Shown in pieces: positions 13,816-28,780 of a stretch of DNA of 64,000 bases (position 1 is its first letter; each line of letters begins with the position of its first letter). The stretch is from Lottia gigantea (Eukaryota; Mollusca; Gastropoda; Lottiidae): assembly GCF_000327385.1 (NCBI RefSeq), contig NW_008706746.1, forward strand, positions 7,916,714-7,980,713, given 5' to 3'. Made by a program: the position numbers and the translations under genes. Under the pieces are notes generated by a model. The model was given only the letters and a program-made list of their open reading frames with translations, ran no database searches and was not told the DNA's origin.

Positions 13816-16800
13816 TTGAGACATTGGTCAAATCTTATTACGTCTGAATTTTTCTTAAGCGGAATTTAATGATTCCGTCGCTTTGAATTAAAATGATGAC
13901 CAAATTATAGTCTAAAATTAATCAACGATAAAATTTAATAGTGTCTAAGACCAGCGCACAAAGTCTCGCCGTTTGAACATAAAAAGGAATATAAAATGTC
14001 CCTTGGCGAATTCATACCACGGCGCGTGTCATTGGGTCTATATCCGTAACAAGAAAAGTCCCTTTGTCTTCCTTACGGTAGACATAATGATTAATTTCCG
14101 TAGCCGGCGTCAAAAACACTGGCTTTATTATTTGTCTTATCAGTGATTCATCTGATATCTAGTTACTCAGAGTTGTGTCCCCCTTTCAATGAGTGGTGGA
14201 GCCTTGAACACACCAGACCTTATTTGGAATAAATTCAGAAACATGATCGTTTCCACCAAGTCTCGATCAATATGACATTTTAAGAGTATGTCACGTATAA
14301 AGAATGACCTATTGATCGCGATTATCATGTCCCGCAACCTTAACGATTTCGTCCTTTTGATGTGGAAACTAATTTTTCTAATTTAAGTGAATCATCTTTT
14401 ATTGTGAATCTTTAAGCACACAGTGATATTAGGTGCTATCTAATGTTGATAGCAAGAATAATGCCGAGGGGAGTTTCTCTTTTATAGTTCTATAATTAAT
14501 AAACATTATCGTCAATTTTTAAAACTTGACAAGCAAAGTAGTGACTCAATCAAACAGTCTGTCACAAAGAGACTGAAGAAAATAAAGGACCTAGCTCTAT
14601 TTATTTTATTAACAAAGGAAATGTAAAAGTGGCTAACGATTTCCTAAAATGGGTATGAAATGATAAAGACTGGAAAATAATGAAATATAATGGATTTTGT
14701 CAGAAACATTCTGCAGGGAATATTCGTCAATTATTGTCCGGGATTAGAATGAAATAGTTTTATAGACAACTTTATAATCAGGCTATACTGTATATATAGA
14801 ATAAAATGCTGATTGAAGCCATCTGATATTCGGTAATACATAATATTTTTAATGAAATTAAAAGAGGTTTTACACCTGCTATTTGAAGCAGAATAATAAT
14901 AATGCAATAATAATAATGCACTTGTATAGTGCCTAATTTCTAGAAAAATTCTACTCACAATGAAATGAAAGTCTTAAAATCATTGGCATAATGAAATAAA
15001 ACGAAGTTTTGCGCCCTGTTACTTATTGGCAGAATGGCATGTTTCAGAATCTCAGGTAAAAATAATTGATAGTGCACTTAAGACAATTTCTGTTTTCCAC
15101 AAGTACTGTGTTGCACCAATCTTCGATTTTCAGCTATTTCGGGCTTTGTATCAAGAACTTTTCGTAGTACTCTCGATGCAAACCACTATATTAGTTAAAC
15201 TGATCTGCGTCATTAACGACAAGGACAATGATCCTGTTCGGATTTTTAATATCAAGAGATCTAATAATATGTGATATTTTTGCAGACGTTTTCAGTTTCA
15301 AGTCGCTGCTCTCTGAAAACAACTATGTCAGTCCAACCCATCTGAATCATAGAAATGAATTGAATTCCTAATGTCATGTAGCATGGCATGAATGTCATTC
15401 GATAACTTGGACATGGTTGAATAATCTAATGACAAAAAGCAACATGTAAAATCACTAACGATGCATTGAACAATGTCAATCCAATAAAATATTGAACAGA
15501 GTTGAACAGCACCTATAAAAAACGAACAATAGAATATTCTAAATGAGATCTTAACAAAATACTCTGCACTGATTTCACCACGATCCCTCGACCCTTACTC
15601 ATAATCTCCTTTCACTGGCGAGACTAGAGATTAATAGGGCGTTATATGACTGATTTGAAAGTCAAAGCTGTGTATTTACATTTAAATTGAAGTCTTAAAA
15701 TTGCATTTTGTTATGATGTGACATGGGATTTGAATAATAAAAAATCTTCAATATGTCTGTTTACTTGTAGATTTCAAGGCAACCATGCTGCTCAATTCAA
15801 TCCTTTTAAATCCCTTTAACATACCGTTATATAATCCGTATCTCTTTTCAAATTCCAGACGCTAGATAGCTACATTACACGGTATATAATTCATGACCAA
15901 TTGATTGACATATACTTTTTAATATATTCTGCGAGCATTACTATATTGTATATTGTTTTAAAATGCAAATCGTACTATGCAAAGTACGTCAAAATAAGAT
16001 TCAAGATAAACACCTTATTCCAGGTTATCTAAATTGCAACGCCGGGTGTGTATTAGGGCTTACACAAGACTGACTGGAATGTAGGACTTCACGTCGTGTA
16101 TTTTTAATAACTTTATTACAGTGATTTACATAGAGATAAGATGGTTACAATCTCATGCCATGTTGTTGACTGCAGGACGGCATGCTCGGAAGTGTCGACA
16201 GCGTGACTTTGGCACAAGTTTGTTTATGGTAGTCTGCGTTGGGGACACCTTCGTGTTGTTGTTAATACATTAAATTAGTCCGAGACACCGAACTTTAATT
16301 GTCACTTTCTGAAGATTCCACACCAAGTCCCCTTTTAATAAAGATACCCCCTTTCCCACTCCCAAAAATGTAATAATGCAAAATGGGTACAAGTGTTTGA
16401 ACTTCACTTCCGTAAGTCATATATTGTTCAATAGTATACGATCTAGACGTCTAATCGAGTTTCAATTGATTGATAACATCAAAACTTATACTGTACATAT
16501 ATGTATCTTTAATCAAATTTATAATGAATTATACTTTATATTTCTATGTCGAAATTTTAACCACATGGGCAGACATTACAGATCATTTGATTACGTTGTT
16601 TATAAAATGTTAAGATAGCTTGCCAGGCAAGGTAACATACGCCCACTGGCAGCTGTTAGAAATGATAAAACAGTCTTTAGTGACTAAAGTACATATTAAA
16701 GAAATTTTATTTTTACCCTTTGTGTTCTTTTAAATCTAATCTGTATTGACTTTTCAAATGAAGCCCAATTACATAAACGTTTTTTTTTTTTTAAATTTGC

Positions 16801-16859
16801 ACATGGGATAATAACTAGTAAAAATGTATGCACTAATATTTGTTCAAAATTAGCAATTA

Positions 16860-17060
16860 CATGGCAGTCAATTTCATATCTATCAAAAAACCGTCCATCG
16901 AAAAATCGTCAACTTCGAACTTGGCCAAGATCTCATCAATATACATTATCATATTCAGTTTCATTAAAATCAGATAAAAGCTGTAGTCTCTATTGTGTTC
17001 ACAATAAATGTTGACGGACCAATGGACCGATGAACAGGGGCGACGGCAATATACGTCTAC
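16860..17060 (-). repeat. Dispersed GTCCGTC-type invertebrate repeat fragment
   Basis: On the minus strand CGGTCCATTGGTCCGTCAAC is followed by a TTGTGAACACAATAGAGACT segment, then AATGAAACTGAATATG and GATGAGATCTTGGCCAAG. This order is familiar to me from anonymous repeats in several invertebrate genomes. Open frames across it are not genes. Confidence 0.45.
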
Positions 17061-17064
17061 ATTT

Positions 17065-20000
17065 CCACGTGGGCGTTTATAAATTCTAATTATATTATTT
17101 TGAAAATATATAAAAATACATATTTTATCACAAAGTGCTTTTAGGGTTGATAACGTCTTCCAGACACACTCAGGAACGAAATCGTTTGAAGTACACAATT
17201 AAATTTCATTGAGTAGAGTATGAATAATAAACCTCTCAATATTTATTATTGTTTTGCAGACGTAAGGCATATTACTGCAAATTGAACTATCAGCCAAGGG
17301 ATTTAACCCATCCAATCTATATTTTCCGAGCATTCCTAAGAAAATTGAGCAAGGACTGATGGAAATACTACCAGGTACAATGTAATTATACAGATCACTC
17401 CGCGACCCCCACCTAAACACAAACATGCTATTACGTCTGTCAACTTCTATGAAGAAAACGGTGCTTTCGAGAAAAGATCAGTGATGAGAGGAGCATCCAC
17501 TAAGAACCTTTCCGCCTGCTAAAAAATCTAAGGTTATCTTGAAAAAGAATGATCGAATTAGCTATAAGTTATATGACGCATGCCTCAGTGTAAGAGATAA
17601 AGCAGAAACACCGCCTTATGTCACTGGGATGTCCAGTAATCAATTGACGTCGTATCATATCATATGTCCATTCAGAGAACTCTATATCAGTAACGACACA
17701 GATTGTATTCACGTTTATCTAGTAGCCCATGTCCACCCTACGGACATTACGGTCACATTGCTCTTGACACGGTCAATTTGTCAAGCTTAATTACTACTAT
17801 TGTCCACGATATTGGGAATAAAAGCGACATTTCTCAGCAATCTAATCGTACAAATAACGTCTTGTCGTGGAATTTGTCACAGGCTTTTAGACCTATTAGT
17901 TGACAATAAAAAGCTATTATACGGTGTTAAAAGGCGAGTAACGTGTATGATATTTGAATAAAAATCGAAGTGAGTGATATAAAGGAGTATTTAATGATTG
18001 TAAATAGGTCGATGTTTTTAACTTGACTCTATTTATTATTATATACAACAAACTTTCTTTCAAATCGATCTAAATTCGATCTCTAGCCTTTCTAACAATA
18101 ATAATTAATCAAACGACAATCGAATGACAGCACTCGGGCCTATTACTTAGCCACATATAGCTATATTTATAGATCTATATCAACTGTTCAGTCAAGAACA
18201 ACATCTTCATTAGGAAATTTCGACGTTTACATTGTTAATTATATTGAGCGTGGTGTGTCACAAGAATTTCAGCTCAATTGTTTACTGATTCTAACAATTC
18301 GGATTTGTAACGACTGTGGCATTAACGAGATATCTGCCTATTCCATAGAACACAACGAATGTAGGGTTGTAATAGAAGACGGAGTGTTGTAACATCCCCA
18401 ATCAATATGTTTTCTGATAGAAATATGAAATCCAGGCGAAGCAATAGTGAAAGGGGACGTAAAGCACAAAAGAACGAACATCTCATATGCTCGTAATCTA
18501 AAATAAATCTGGGCTCTCACGTCAATGACTATTAAGAAAAGATATGATTTGTAAATGTCAAGAATCTTAGTCATATTAAATGATATTTATTTATAAGAAT
18601 AGTTGAAATGTTTGTTTATAGATTAAGCAAGCGTTAATAATGGTTTATTGATCACTGTATATTCTATTAGTATAGATAAAAAAAATACTGTCATTTTAGT
18701 ACTTATAAAATCATTTATCTATTAGCACCGTGGAAATAGTTCATTTTAAAAAGGTATTAGGATTGTTAACAAAGGCCATATTAAACGCTTTGAATGCCTG
18801 TTAAAACTTAAGTACATGCTTTAAGGCCATCCTTGTTTTCTTTGAAAAAATATTTTTCGAACGCTGAATGAACTATTATTACTCGGAATTTTTTAACCTT
18901 GTAATAGAAGAAGACGCTGTGGACGTTTGGTAGTGCCCCCGGAGCACCTGCTGTTATCTGTGACTTTGTCACATCCTCTTTGGAGGGTCCACTTGTTTAT
19001 CAATATTTATCTAATATATTTAGGACACAGAAGTTGTTAGCTTCAAATATAAAGTGTAAATGCATGTACTAACCTATAAGAAAACGATTTGAAATAGCGT
19101 ACAGACAGAGGACGTAAACATACACATTGCAATGCAAATCGTTTTTAATGACAATGGCAATGACATGGGATCAAAGGTCAAGGTCGAGATGTCAATTATA
19201 ATTAAATCATGATAATTTATACGCTAATTAATGTTAAATTAATTGTCAATGTAAACATTTAAAGATCACTAGAATTCATTATTTTATGCCGATTACAAGT
19301 ACCAAGGGACTCACTACAGTAAACTATGGTCAGTGCTTTATGAGATAATTTGTCTAAGAAGTCTTTCTTAAGAGCAGCCCATACCGGCCTGAATATAATT
19401 CGAAGATTTCTTAGCAGAAAATGAAAAGACCTCCAGATCTGTGCCCATCTGTCCAATATAAAAACTCGGACCAAGACGCCAGAAGGCAGGATGTGACTGT
19501 GAATATCATATTGCTTGTATTGTACAGTTTAAAAGAATGATATTAAAAGAGTTAAACCACGAATTAGATTTCACACTATTGAGCTATATTATTTCTTTCA
19601 TTAGTTCAGCTTATCAGGTCTTTGAGAAAATTCGGACATGAAAACCAGAATGGTCTCCTGAGATTTAACCCTGAAATCTGAAACCGTCTTTTATTCTACT
19701 TCCCCTTGTCTCCAGACTTTATTCTGTCTTATTGGCCACCAGCATATCCTTATTCATCGGGATAGATTGGACCCCACAATAATTATTCATTGTCAAAGAA
19801 TTACGATTCTACGTAAGTCCAGCAGCTTTACGACCTAGACTTCCGCACAAAACGAGTCAAAAATTCCATTCTAAACCTTCCAACAAAGCTCTTAAATTTT
19901 GGAACCATTTAAACGTTACCAATGTAATTTGAAGAGCATTTTGAATTCTTATTTTCTTCAAATGTCAGAGTAAGAGACACTGAACAAGCACGTTGGAACT

Positions 20001-22540
20001 CGAAGAGCTAGATATGATATGAGCTATGCATTAATTATTGAAATATCGGTATAGACAAGGTGTTATAATCTGATAATACAGTGTCAATGATGCTGATTTA
20101 TATAGGTCATTCAACCAACCAAATACTAATAAAGATATGGAATTTCAGTTTTCATCTCATAAATAATAAACTATACCTTAATTAAAAGATAAACTACTAT
20201 CAGACTGGGTTCAAATATACTCTAGAGCATGGAATTCTAAATAAATCAATATATATAATTAGTCGATATACTTTATTCAAACAATTTATCAAATGAAATT
20301 TCATGTCACTTTATAGTGCATATCACTGCCATCTTAACTTACGACGTACTTTAACTATTTTAAGAATTTGAACGGTCATTCAAAATCACAGAGAGATTGT
20401 CTTAAAGACGGGTTTCCCTTTTCTACTGTCAAATTAAGCGAACTATTTGATTAATTGGTGTTTCTAATGAATTATCATGTATTCTTGATCATATCATTAT
20501 CTTCTTATTGCATATAATTAAGAGTTCTAACCAATCATAAATGTCTCTTCTAATTTAACTAATTATGAATTAATTATGGACATGTGAGACAAACAGGCAT
20601 TTTTTTATATTTTACCAAGTCACAAAAACAACATCTTTCTATTCATATGAGTATCAGCATTTTTATTTTCATAAATGAAAATAAAGGAACCCATCTTAAA
20701 AATATGTAATTGTGCTATTCTGTCTCCTACGTTTAATGTCACATCTTACACACAAAATAAAAATACATGTTAAAAAGTCTATATTTGTCATTCTATATGG
20801 AACAACTGAACCTTTTCATCTCAAAAATTTGATTAAAAAGATTCTTGCGTCATCGGGTTTCAGGCTATGTTGTTCAAGGAAATGTTATTTTCATATTTCT
20901 TTTCATGTCAAAAATATGATAAATGAAGTTTTGCGCCTATCACACCATTTCCAACTGACATGGGAATTGAGTCTCCGTTGTCTCTGAATTTTACACACGT
21001 ACACATGTAATGGAGTTCCACGTTCTTCTTTCCACCTTGATATAAGCTAGAATATCGTGACCTACTCGAGCTGAATACAATTGAGATAATTTTTCCTCCA
21101 ATAGACTTTTCTAATAAAATTTCAATTTGCTTATAAAATTTGTCTGTAGAGGATCTTTTGCTATTGAATTCTACTAACTTGATGATTGCATGCCAATAAA
21201 GTCAGAAATAATTCCAAGAATTGCATGACAAAGACAGAAACTAGGAGAAAATTAAATCTTTTTATCTCTATAAAACTTGGTAATGTTATTTTTAAAATGT
21301 AACAACCTGTCAACAGTGAGTAAAGCGTATAATTGAATACAACATACATATAAAGATGCTTGGTTGTGACAATGAAAGAATTTGATTAGTTTTCTCATAA
21401 ACGGAATTTTATTTGCCCATATTCATTAAAAAGTAACGTTTTTACAACATCAGTAAAGCGATGCCACTAAAAGCCATTATCCATAGTCATATCCTGCCAA
21501 GTGTTCCTCATATACACAATTAAGGCCGAGAAATTCGCTTATATATTCAAGGCATCTTCCTTAGTGCTGAATTCTTTGTAAATGGTATATATGGTATGAA
21601 AAAAAAACGTAGTATTATTGGGGTTCACAACTGTCACTGCATTCTAATTAAAATTAGAGACTATACAATATTTGAAGCGAAATATTAATTTCGATATGAA
21701 CAAACGAGTGTAGAAACCCACAAAATAAAACACACCTTGTGTTTAAAACAATTTAAAAAGCTTAAAAGACGCTTCGTAACGTTTAGTTAGCTTCTTAAAC
21801 CCAGACAATAATAAAACTGAAACGTAGTTCACACAGTCGTGGGTATGACTGAACTGATGGCGTGTGGAGTTACCTGATAAGAGAAGGAGGTGCCGAGTTC
21901 TTTCAGAGTATCTTTGAATAATTCAGTCTTTAATCCCTAATCAATCTCACCGATTTGATATTGTTTTCATCAAATATGTAGATGTTTTTACAGTCTTGGT
22001 AATTATGGTAATCTCCTGGCAACGTTGGTCGTTTTTTGGTGAGTGTGTGGCCGCAATATTGTTATTTTGACTGTCTCTACTAAACAAAAAGCGTAGTCTG
22101 GTTGGCTACTGGAGTGAATCTCTGTTTCTTAATTTCCAGTAGTTTGGTTCAATGGCAACAAAAGATATGTTGAACAAATTTAGAACGTTGAAAAATGAAG
22201 CTTTAAATGCCATCTACCGACTCAATGAAGCCTCTAAAGATACCTCATTAAGCTTTAATTGGATCTTAAAGGTTGTAAAAATGACGGTCCAGCCTTGTCA
22301 ATAATGTTTGACAATCGTTTACCAATATGAAGACCAAGTTTTTACCACAAAGATGGAGATATTCAGAAACTGTCTATATATCCCACGCGGGTGTCCCAGA
22401 CTATATTTATATACAACGGTAGCCATATTAAGGGAGATTTACAATTAATTGAGCGAGCTAGATTATTAGTAAGCTAGTAATAGATCTCTGGAGGCACTGT
22501 AATTTGTTTAGGACAGTTCATCTCGAGTTCTATCGGCTTC
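17065..22540. other. Gene-free stretch
   Basis: Short frames at 17199-17903, 18338-18574 and 20712-20987 show no recognisable domain, start context or splice pattern. No repeats were recognised. Confidence 0.55.
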
Positions 22541-22546
22541 TAATTT

Positions 22547-22859
22547 CCGGTTTAGATGAACATGTTCACAGCCAATAACAATATTGTTTACTGATATACT
22601 ATAGACAGTGACCATACAGTTTTATATACCGAGTTGTAGGCTAGTAGGTTCAGGAGAATCACCAACAGATAGATGTTCCGCACGCACTTTGTTGACTTAA
22701 AAGTGTTTTAAATTCACTGTCCGGTTTAGATGAACTTGTTCGCAACCAATAACAATATTATATACCAGTAACAAAACAGTAATTAAGAAGAGTCTAACGC
22801 TATGTGGTTCAGCAGAAGTTACAATATAAATTATTAGGTTCAGCACTTAGTTTTGTTGT
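22547..22859. repeat. Two-copy tandem duplication, offset 174 bp
   Basis: CCGGTTTAGATGAAC at 22547 and 22721 starts two diverged copies that share GTTC(A/G)C(A/G)(G/A)CCAATAACAATATT and a later GGTTCAG(G/C)AGAA segment. Confidence 0.8.
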
Positions 22860-22938
22860 CTTTTTCATATGATGATACGTTTTGTTGACTTTTTCATATG
22901 ATGATACGTTTTGTTGACTTTTTCATATGATGATACGG
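22853..22938. repeat. 29-bp tandem repeat, three copies
   Basis: The unit contains TTTTCATATGATGATACG followed by TTTTGTTGACT. It directly follows the 174-bp duplication. Confidence 0.92.
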
Positions 22939-22939
22939 T

Positions 22940-25000
22940 ATCTTCATGTTAACAGTAGACTTAAAGGGCGATACTCACCGTCATTTAATAACACTCAAAT
23001 GCAAAAGTCATATCTCCCTACATTTAGTCGCCTAAGAATATCAGCACCACCATTCAATAGAATTTCCACGCAATCCCATGGTGGCTCGAACCACAAACTG
23101 TTGTGACCCCTAAGGCATTTGGGGTGAAACTGTGTATACATACTGACAAAAGAGGGCGACACTGATTACCCACCATCATACCAAAACTCAAATACCAAAG
23201 TTGTTTCTTCCAACACCTAATGGCCGAGCAGACGACAATCAACTGAAGAGCTGATACTATCGGTGTTAGTTATTATGATTAAGACGAGTGGTAATGGCAG
23301 TAAGAAGTTTATACCAGACTTGATAGTCAACGTCCTTGTTAATGACTTCAAGTACATGTAATAACTCCAGTCTATCAGCTCATCATCTAAAGTGACATGG
23401 AATCGCTTTCTCTCTGATTCTGTATGATCTATAGGTTTTGTTTAGATTGTTCAGATGAAGACTTGTAAATGCCTTGTTGCTAATGTCACCAAAGTAGTAG
23501 ATATTCACATGAAGATCCGTTAATACCACTACATTGTCAACAGGAACCGAAGGATGTGGGTCCTGGTATCCACTGGTTTTGATGTTTTTAATGATATACG
23601 AACCTAGTTGGGCTAACGATGAAGAAAGGGCGCTATGCTGTACCAGTTGAAATGAATATTGAAAAGGAGTGTCCTATATGTCTGCTCCTCAATGGGCCAA
23701 TGAATACAAGCAACGTCATGCAATCTACAATGGTGTTGAAAGAAATTACCAGTCTTTCAGATTAGACGAAAAACCAAAGTTTGGTCCGTGAACAACATAA
23801 TTATCACAAATAACGTACGAACTGGTATGTTCCACCTCGTTCTTCTGTCCATATTGGCAGTGGCGTTTTGATGAAAATTTGATAGATCTCGAAGACACCC
23901 CCAACCCCCCCACCCCCCTTCCCACCCGAACCTCAGGCATTGCCAAGATACGCCCTAGCACATTAAAAATGACTTGTAAGATTTCTTCAAAATGAAACAT
24001 TGACATATTTTTTCTCTGGAAGAACAATTCCATTCTGTCCTGCAAGTGAACCAGATATTTGTTTGAGTCTATATGAAATGATGAAATATTTATATATGAA
24101 GGGAGGACGATAGTTCATACAGATATACTCGAGTGATAATGAATATTGGAGACTTACAACTCGGGTCTATTATTCATACACTCCGGCTCGTGTATCGACT
24201 TGGGATTATTAGGTATGTATTATCGCCAAACAGAGGTGTCTATCGAATAAAAATCACGAATTACCAGGAATGATTTTAGTACCAAGCCATTAGCAGTTAA
24301 TAGTCCTATTCCTGACAGTAGTCGAGGTCAAGCCAGGCCGCGGGAAGGATTAGTTGTTGACATTAGTCTCGATTGACAAGAGAACAGTGTGAAGAGCTGA
24401 TTGCTTAAAATACTTTCATTAGCAACATGGACTATATGGATGTAGTCGAGATCAGAAAGTTAATAATGGAAATAAGATTCATTGGCCCCTGAACAATTTC
24501 ACGAGCTCGCACCTTAAAATCATTTGGAGGTTAAGTCACGTGGTTGCTAATGATCACATGACCACATAGTCATTTTCAAACTAAGCTAACGTCTAAGGGG
24601 ACCAGTTTTATAACCTATCTTAATAATTTCTTGCATAATATAAAAAATTTATATGAATGGAAATATAATATGATTCATATTGATTGTGTAGGTCAGTGAA
24701 TTCATTAACATTAATTACAGTCTCATTAACGTCAGCTTAATTATCAATTAAGAACTGTGGGTAAAATGGCGGTATAATTAACACACAAGGTAGCTTGTTG
24801 ATGTATAATAATTAGATGGCAGGATAAACCTCACACATAAAACATATAAACACCCACACACATAAACACCCGCCCCAAAACCACACATCCGTCAGAACCT
24901 CACAAAATGACACCGACCGCAGATTCACACAAACACCCACCAGACCTCACGCTTTATCTCTTAACCAAATTTCACCCATAATACACCAACCCAAAACTCA
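22940..25000. other. Gene-free stretch
   Basis: Contains the repeat copy at 23651 and a C-rich run near 23898-23925. The CA-rich edge of the minisatellite starts near 24830. No gene is seen. Confidence 0.55.
23651..23737 (+). repeat. GTTTTACGTCCTAC-family repeat copy (diverged)
   Basis: GGAGTGTCCTATATGTCTGC, CAATGGGCCAATGAATACAA and GTCATGCAATCTACAATGG follow the same order as the 9005 copy. Confidence 0.55.
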
Positions 25001-25004
25001 TTCT

Positions 25005-25610
25005 AAAACACTTAACCCGACCTTACACAAACACTTAACCCGACCTTACACAATCACTTAACCCGACCTCACACATAAACACTTAACCCGACTTCACACA
25101 TAAACACTTAACCCGACCTTACACAAACACTTAACCCGACCTCACACATAAACACTTAACCCGACCTCACACATAAACACTTAACCCGACTTCACACATA
25201 AACACTTAACCCGACCTTACTTAAACACTTAACCCGACCTTACACAAACACTTAACCCGACCTCACACATAAACACTTAACCATAACCTTACACATTAAA
25301 CACTTAACCCGGCCTTACACAAACACTTAACCCGACCTCACACATAAACACTTAACCCGACCTCACACATAAACACTTAGCCGATCTCATACATAAACAC
25401 TTAACCCGACCTTACACAAACACTTAACCCGGCCTTACACAAACACTTAACCCGACCTTACACAAACACTTAACCCGACCTCACACATAAACACTTAACC
25501 CGACCTCACACATAAACACTTAACCCGACCTCACACATAAACATTTAAGCCGATCTCACATATAAACTCTTAACCATCACATTCAGCACCTAACCATAAC
25601 CTTACACATT
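25005..25610. repeat. 23-25 bp minisatellite (CACTTAACCCGACC)
   Basis: About 25 units with core CACTTAACCCGACC are followed by either TTACACAAA or TCACACATAAA, so 23- and 25-bp versions are mixed. A CA-rich lead-in occupies 24830-25005. Confidence 0.95.
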
Positions 25611-25624
25611 AACCGAGGCTGAAA

Positions 25625-25760
25625 TTCAAAATGCTGCAACTCTGTGGGGTGGGGGGGGGGGGGGCGTCATAGTCTCAAGCAGCTCATAGATCATTTGTTG
25701 AAAATGGGGGCACAATTGAGGGTGCAAACCATTTTCTAGGCCTTACTGGCGCCGCCCCTG
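25625..25760. repeat. G-rich dispersed repeat fragment
   Basis: A long G run (25648-25664) is followed by CTTACTGGCGCCGCCCCTGC, a style of G/C-rich fragment often dispersed in invertebrate genomes. No frame is evident. Confidence 0.4.
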
Positions 25761-26844
25761 CAAAACACAAAATCTACACTTTAGATATACCACCACGCCT
25801 TTCAAACCTTCCTCAGATAAGTTAAGATATATTCAAATATAAAACAAGAGTTCGATCGACCTCGTCTGATAACAACTCACTACAAACTCTCTATTAGGAG
25901 AATGAAGACAGTTGAAGTCGCTTGGTTTAATATAGATACATTTTTAAAGACTAAGTTTCGAATTGAGTCCGATAAATCTAATAAAACTTGAAATATAATG
26001 GCGAAATGAGGGGATTGAAAAATCATTGATGATCTTATTATCTCTTTTAGTGAGCAATATAATCGTTCTAACCTTACTACAAAAATACAAAAACTACACT
26101 ATTCCCAATGAAGCGAAACTCGACACCGAATCAAATTTGAAAGACAATCTTTTAAATTTCAATAATTTGGTTATATTACTAGTCTAAAGTGCAGTTTACA
26201 CCTCAGATTTAACCATGGTTCCAAATATAAATTTGTCTATAACGCCACAGTCACACATACCATTTGTCTTGATTCTATAACAGTACATGGGTACATGATA
26301 AAAAAAAAACAGTGTCAATCTATACTGTCTTCTTGTTAACTTTATCTACACGTATAGACAATACCAACAATAATCGACAATCCTCGGCAGTTTCTGTAAA
26401 GCTGAATGATGAATGGAAGATTTCGTTGTGTATTTTGGGACAAGCTTACTTGATCACGTGACAATCTGGACATAGTACCGACAAACAATGGCTGTCATTC
26501 AATACCCTATATCCTAGATAGACTGTTTGACCAACTCCGACCTCGTATGATTAGCGCTGATGCTGATGTACCATTGACCGTAGAGCCAATATCATTCGTC
26601 AGTGTGTGTAAGGCTCTTCATAAGTTTCAAGTTAAAGAGAATGAATAGTTGAAGTACTGTTAAAACAGTTAAACAGTGTCGCTTGAGAAAATAAAGTTAA
26701 TAGAAAGTTTTATTATTCAACTCACAGTTCTCTCAAAGTTTAAAAACTATTAGAAATTGTCTAAATAGTTTAAAGAAGTTCAGAGTAAAATGGTTTACAC
26801 ACCAGATCGTTCCACCTACTTTTATTTTTTTATGGATTACGATG

Positions 26845-27070
26845 AATGGGTGAATGAATGAATGAATGAATGAATGAATGAATGAATGAATGAATGAATG
26901 AATGAATGAATATGAATGAATGAATGAATGGATGATTGAATGAATGAATGAATGAATGAATGAATGAATGAATGAATGAATGAATGAATGAATGAATGAA
27001 TGAATGAATGAATGAATGAATGAACGCACAACCGAACGAACGAACTAACTAACGAATGAACGAACGAATG
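26845..27070. repeat. (TGAA)n tetranucleotide array
   Basis: TGAA/GAAT repeats run almost perfectly for about 180 bp and then decay to CGAACGAACTAACTAACG. Ser-, His-, Ile- and Phe-rich frames on the minus strand here are repeat artefacts. Confidence 0.97.
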
Positions 27071-27476
27071 AATAGTCGATGTAAAGACATTGGATAATAA
27101 AACAGGGCAGTCAAATGAGTACAAATGATTTATTAATGTGCATATCGATACACAATATATCGAGTATTTTTATGGCCACTTATCCTGGTGAAATTTTATT
27201 ACACCTATTCTTACAGCATTGTGATCTACAGACATTTCATAACAAAACACGAGAAGATATGCTTTTCATACAGCATATTAGGCACAGAAATAGCTCAAAA
27301 GTAGGCCAACACGCCAATCTTTTAAAGGGAACAGTTCTATGGTTAATATGGGAGAGAATCTTCAAGGCGTATATCGTATCGAACTTGATAGGCAAATGTA
27401 GCACATTTTCTTTAGCCGGTTAATCTATATAAATATATGTCACGACGTTTCGTGTTGTCTATATCTAGTCTGATTG

Positions 27477-27560
27477 AAATGAAATGAATGGATGGAGTTT
27501 TACGTCCTACTTTTCTGCACCATGTGGGCTAATGAAGACGGCTAGTCTCATTGTTTAGTC
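27477..27560 (+). repeat. GTTTTACGTCCTAC-family repeat copy
   Basis: GGAGTTTTACGTCCTACTTT followed by CTGCACCATGTGGGCTAATG and AAGACGG. This is the clearest copy in the window. This repeat is familiar from molluscan genomes, though I cannot name the family with certainty. Confidence 0.7.
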
Positions 27561-28248
27561 ACTACAAGAGTATTCGGCTGTCACTTGACAGACATAATGT
27601 CCAGACATAGATGTTAGCTAGAGGGATGTACCTTTCGTTTCCTGTACAGAATTTGTAGTTGTAGCTCTCTATGGTTATGCTGATCTCGAAACACATATGT
27701 CAAGACGTTTCGTACATTGTTACAAATTTATAACAATACAATCAAAACTTTTGGTTAACACGGATTAAGAGATTAAGGGATTATCATTCACAAGAGATTA
27801 TCTTCGCATGATTTGAGTAACTATAACATATTTTAAACAGTACGATAATATCTGGCGTATAAAATCATTTTTAATAACCTCAACTATTGACGAGTCGCGA
27901 ATCGCATTACAGTTTCAAATCCGTCGTTGAATTTGGTGGGATTGTCCCAATGTCAACTCAAACAATCGAAATACATACATTCAAACATATACCTACGAAC
28001 ATTTCAACAAACAACAAGAAAATCTTTATACAATACTCACAAAACATGTTATTAATGAAATTTAAAATTTAAGTAAAAGCTGGGCATGGTTTCCTACAAG
28101 TTGTAAGGGTTTCTTTAATTCATTTCCTAAGATATATCAAAATTTCACTGAAGGAGCATTTGGTGCATTATGGATGAATGCTTTCGTTGTGTCAAATTTT
28201 ACAATTAGTTTAACCACGACCTCTATAGTTCTCGATGCCTGGTCCCTT

Positions 28249-28278
28249 CTCTTAAAGGGACAGATTCGCCATGCGTTT
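28249..28278 (+). repeat. CTCTTAAAGGGACAG repeat arm
   Basis: CTCTTAAAGGGACAG followed by ATTCGCCATG matches, in inverted form, CACACCTGTCCCTTTAAGAG at 42621-42642. Such arms are common at the ends of dispersed invertebrate repeats. Confidence 0.45.
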
Positions 28279-28780
28279 GACCAATCGTACCTTATAGTCT
28301 GTGGGAATGTTTTTTAGCAAAAATGGTTTTTTCGTGTTTTTAGACTCTGCCATATATAGAAACTGAAAGAGAAATTCCTAGTTTGATGTTATGTAAGGCG
28401 AAACTTATTTTATGTTAAGTATTTTATCTGTAAAAATACATTTGAATTTATTAATGTATCAATTTATTAATACTTTTATTTATTTATCTTATATTTTTAT
28501 TATTGAGTTTTTATGATTGTCGACACAATATTTTGTTATGACACGTATATGTGGCTGTACAAACATGTAAATATCGTGCAACTTGTAGCACTTACTGTTT
28601 GTTTACATACACCAAGGGTTCTTCTGTATTCCTGGCGAGAAAATTGACTTTATACATGCAATCTAGTGGAATCAAGATCTTTGATTTGCACTGATTGATT
28701 ATATATAGAAACAAGACGGAATGCGAAATGAACCCTCTAAGGGGAGATGAGCTAGCAAATTCCCTGCAAAAACTCTGGTA

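Larger units (their letters stand above)
9305..16855. other. Gene-free stretch with minor repeats
   Basis: A (GATATT)n run near 10436, the tail motif at 11361 and the duplication at 13621 are the only structures seen. The 70-codon minus-strand frame at 9557-9769 has protein-like composition but no motif. Confidence 0.55.

Noticed and set aside
16857-17426. Adjacent minus-strand frames of 113 and 75 codons as a gene
   Set aside because: The first overlaps a dispersed repeat fragment, the frames are separated by a stop, and neither has a domain.
25005-25610. CRISPR-like array
   Set aside because: Units are contiguous with no unique spacers and the host is eukaryotic; it is a minisatellite.
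26733-27124. Two minus-strand frames with IHSF repeats
   Set aside because: Translations of a TGAA microsatellite.
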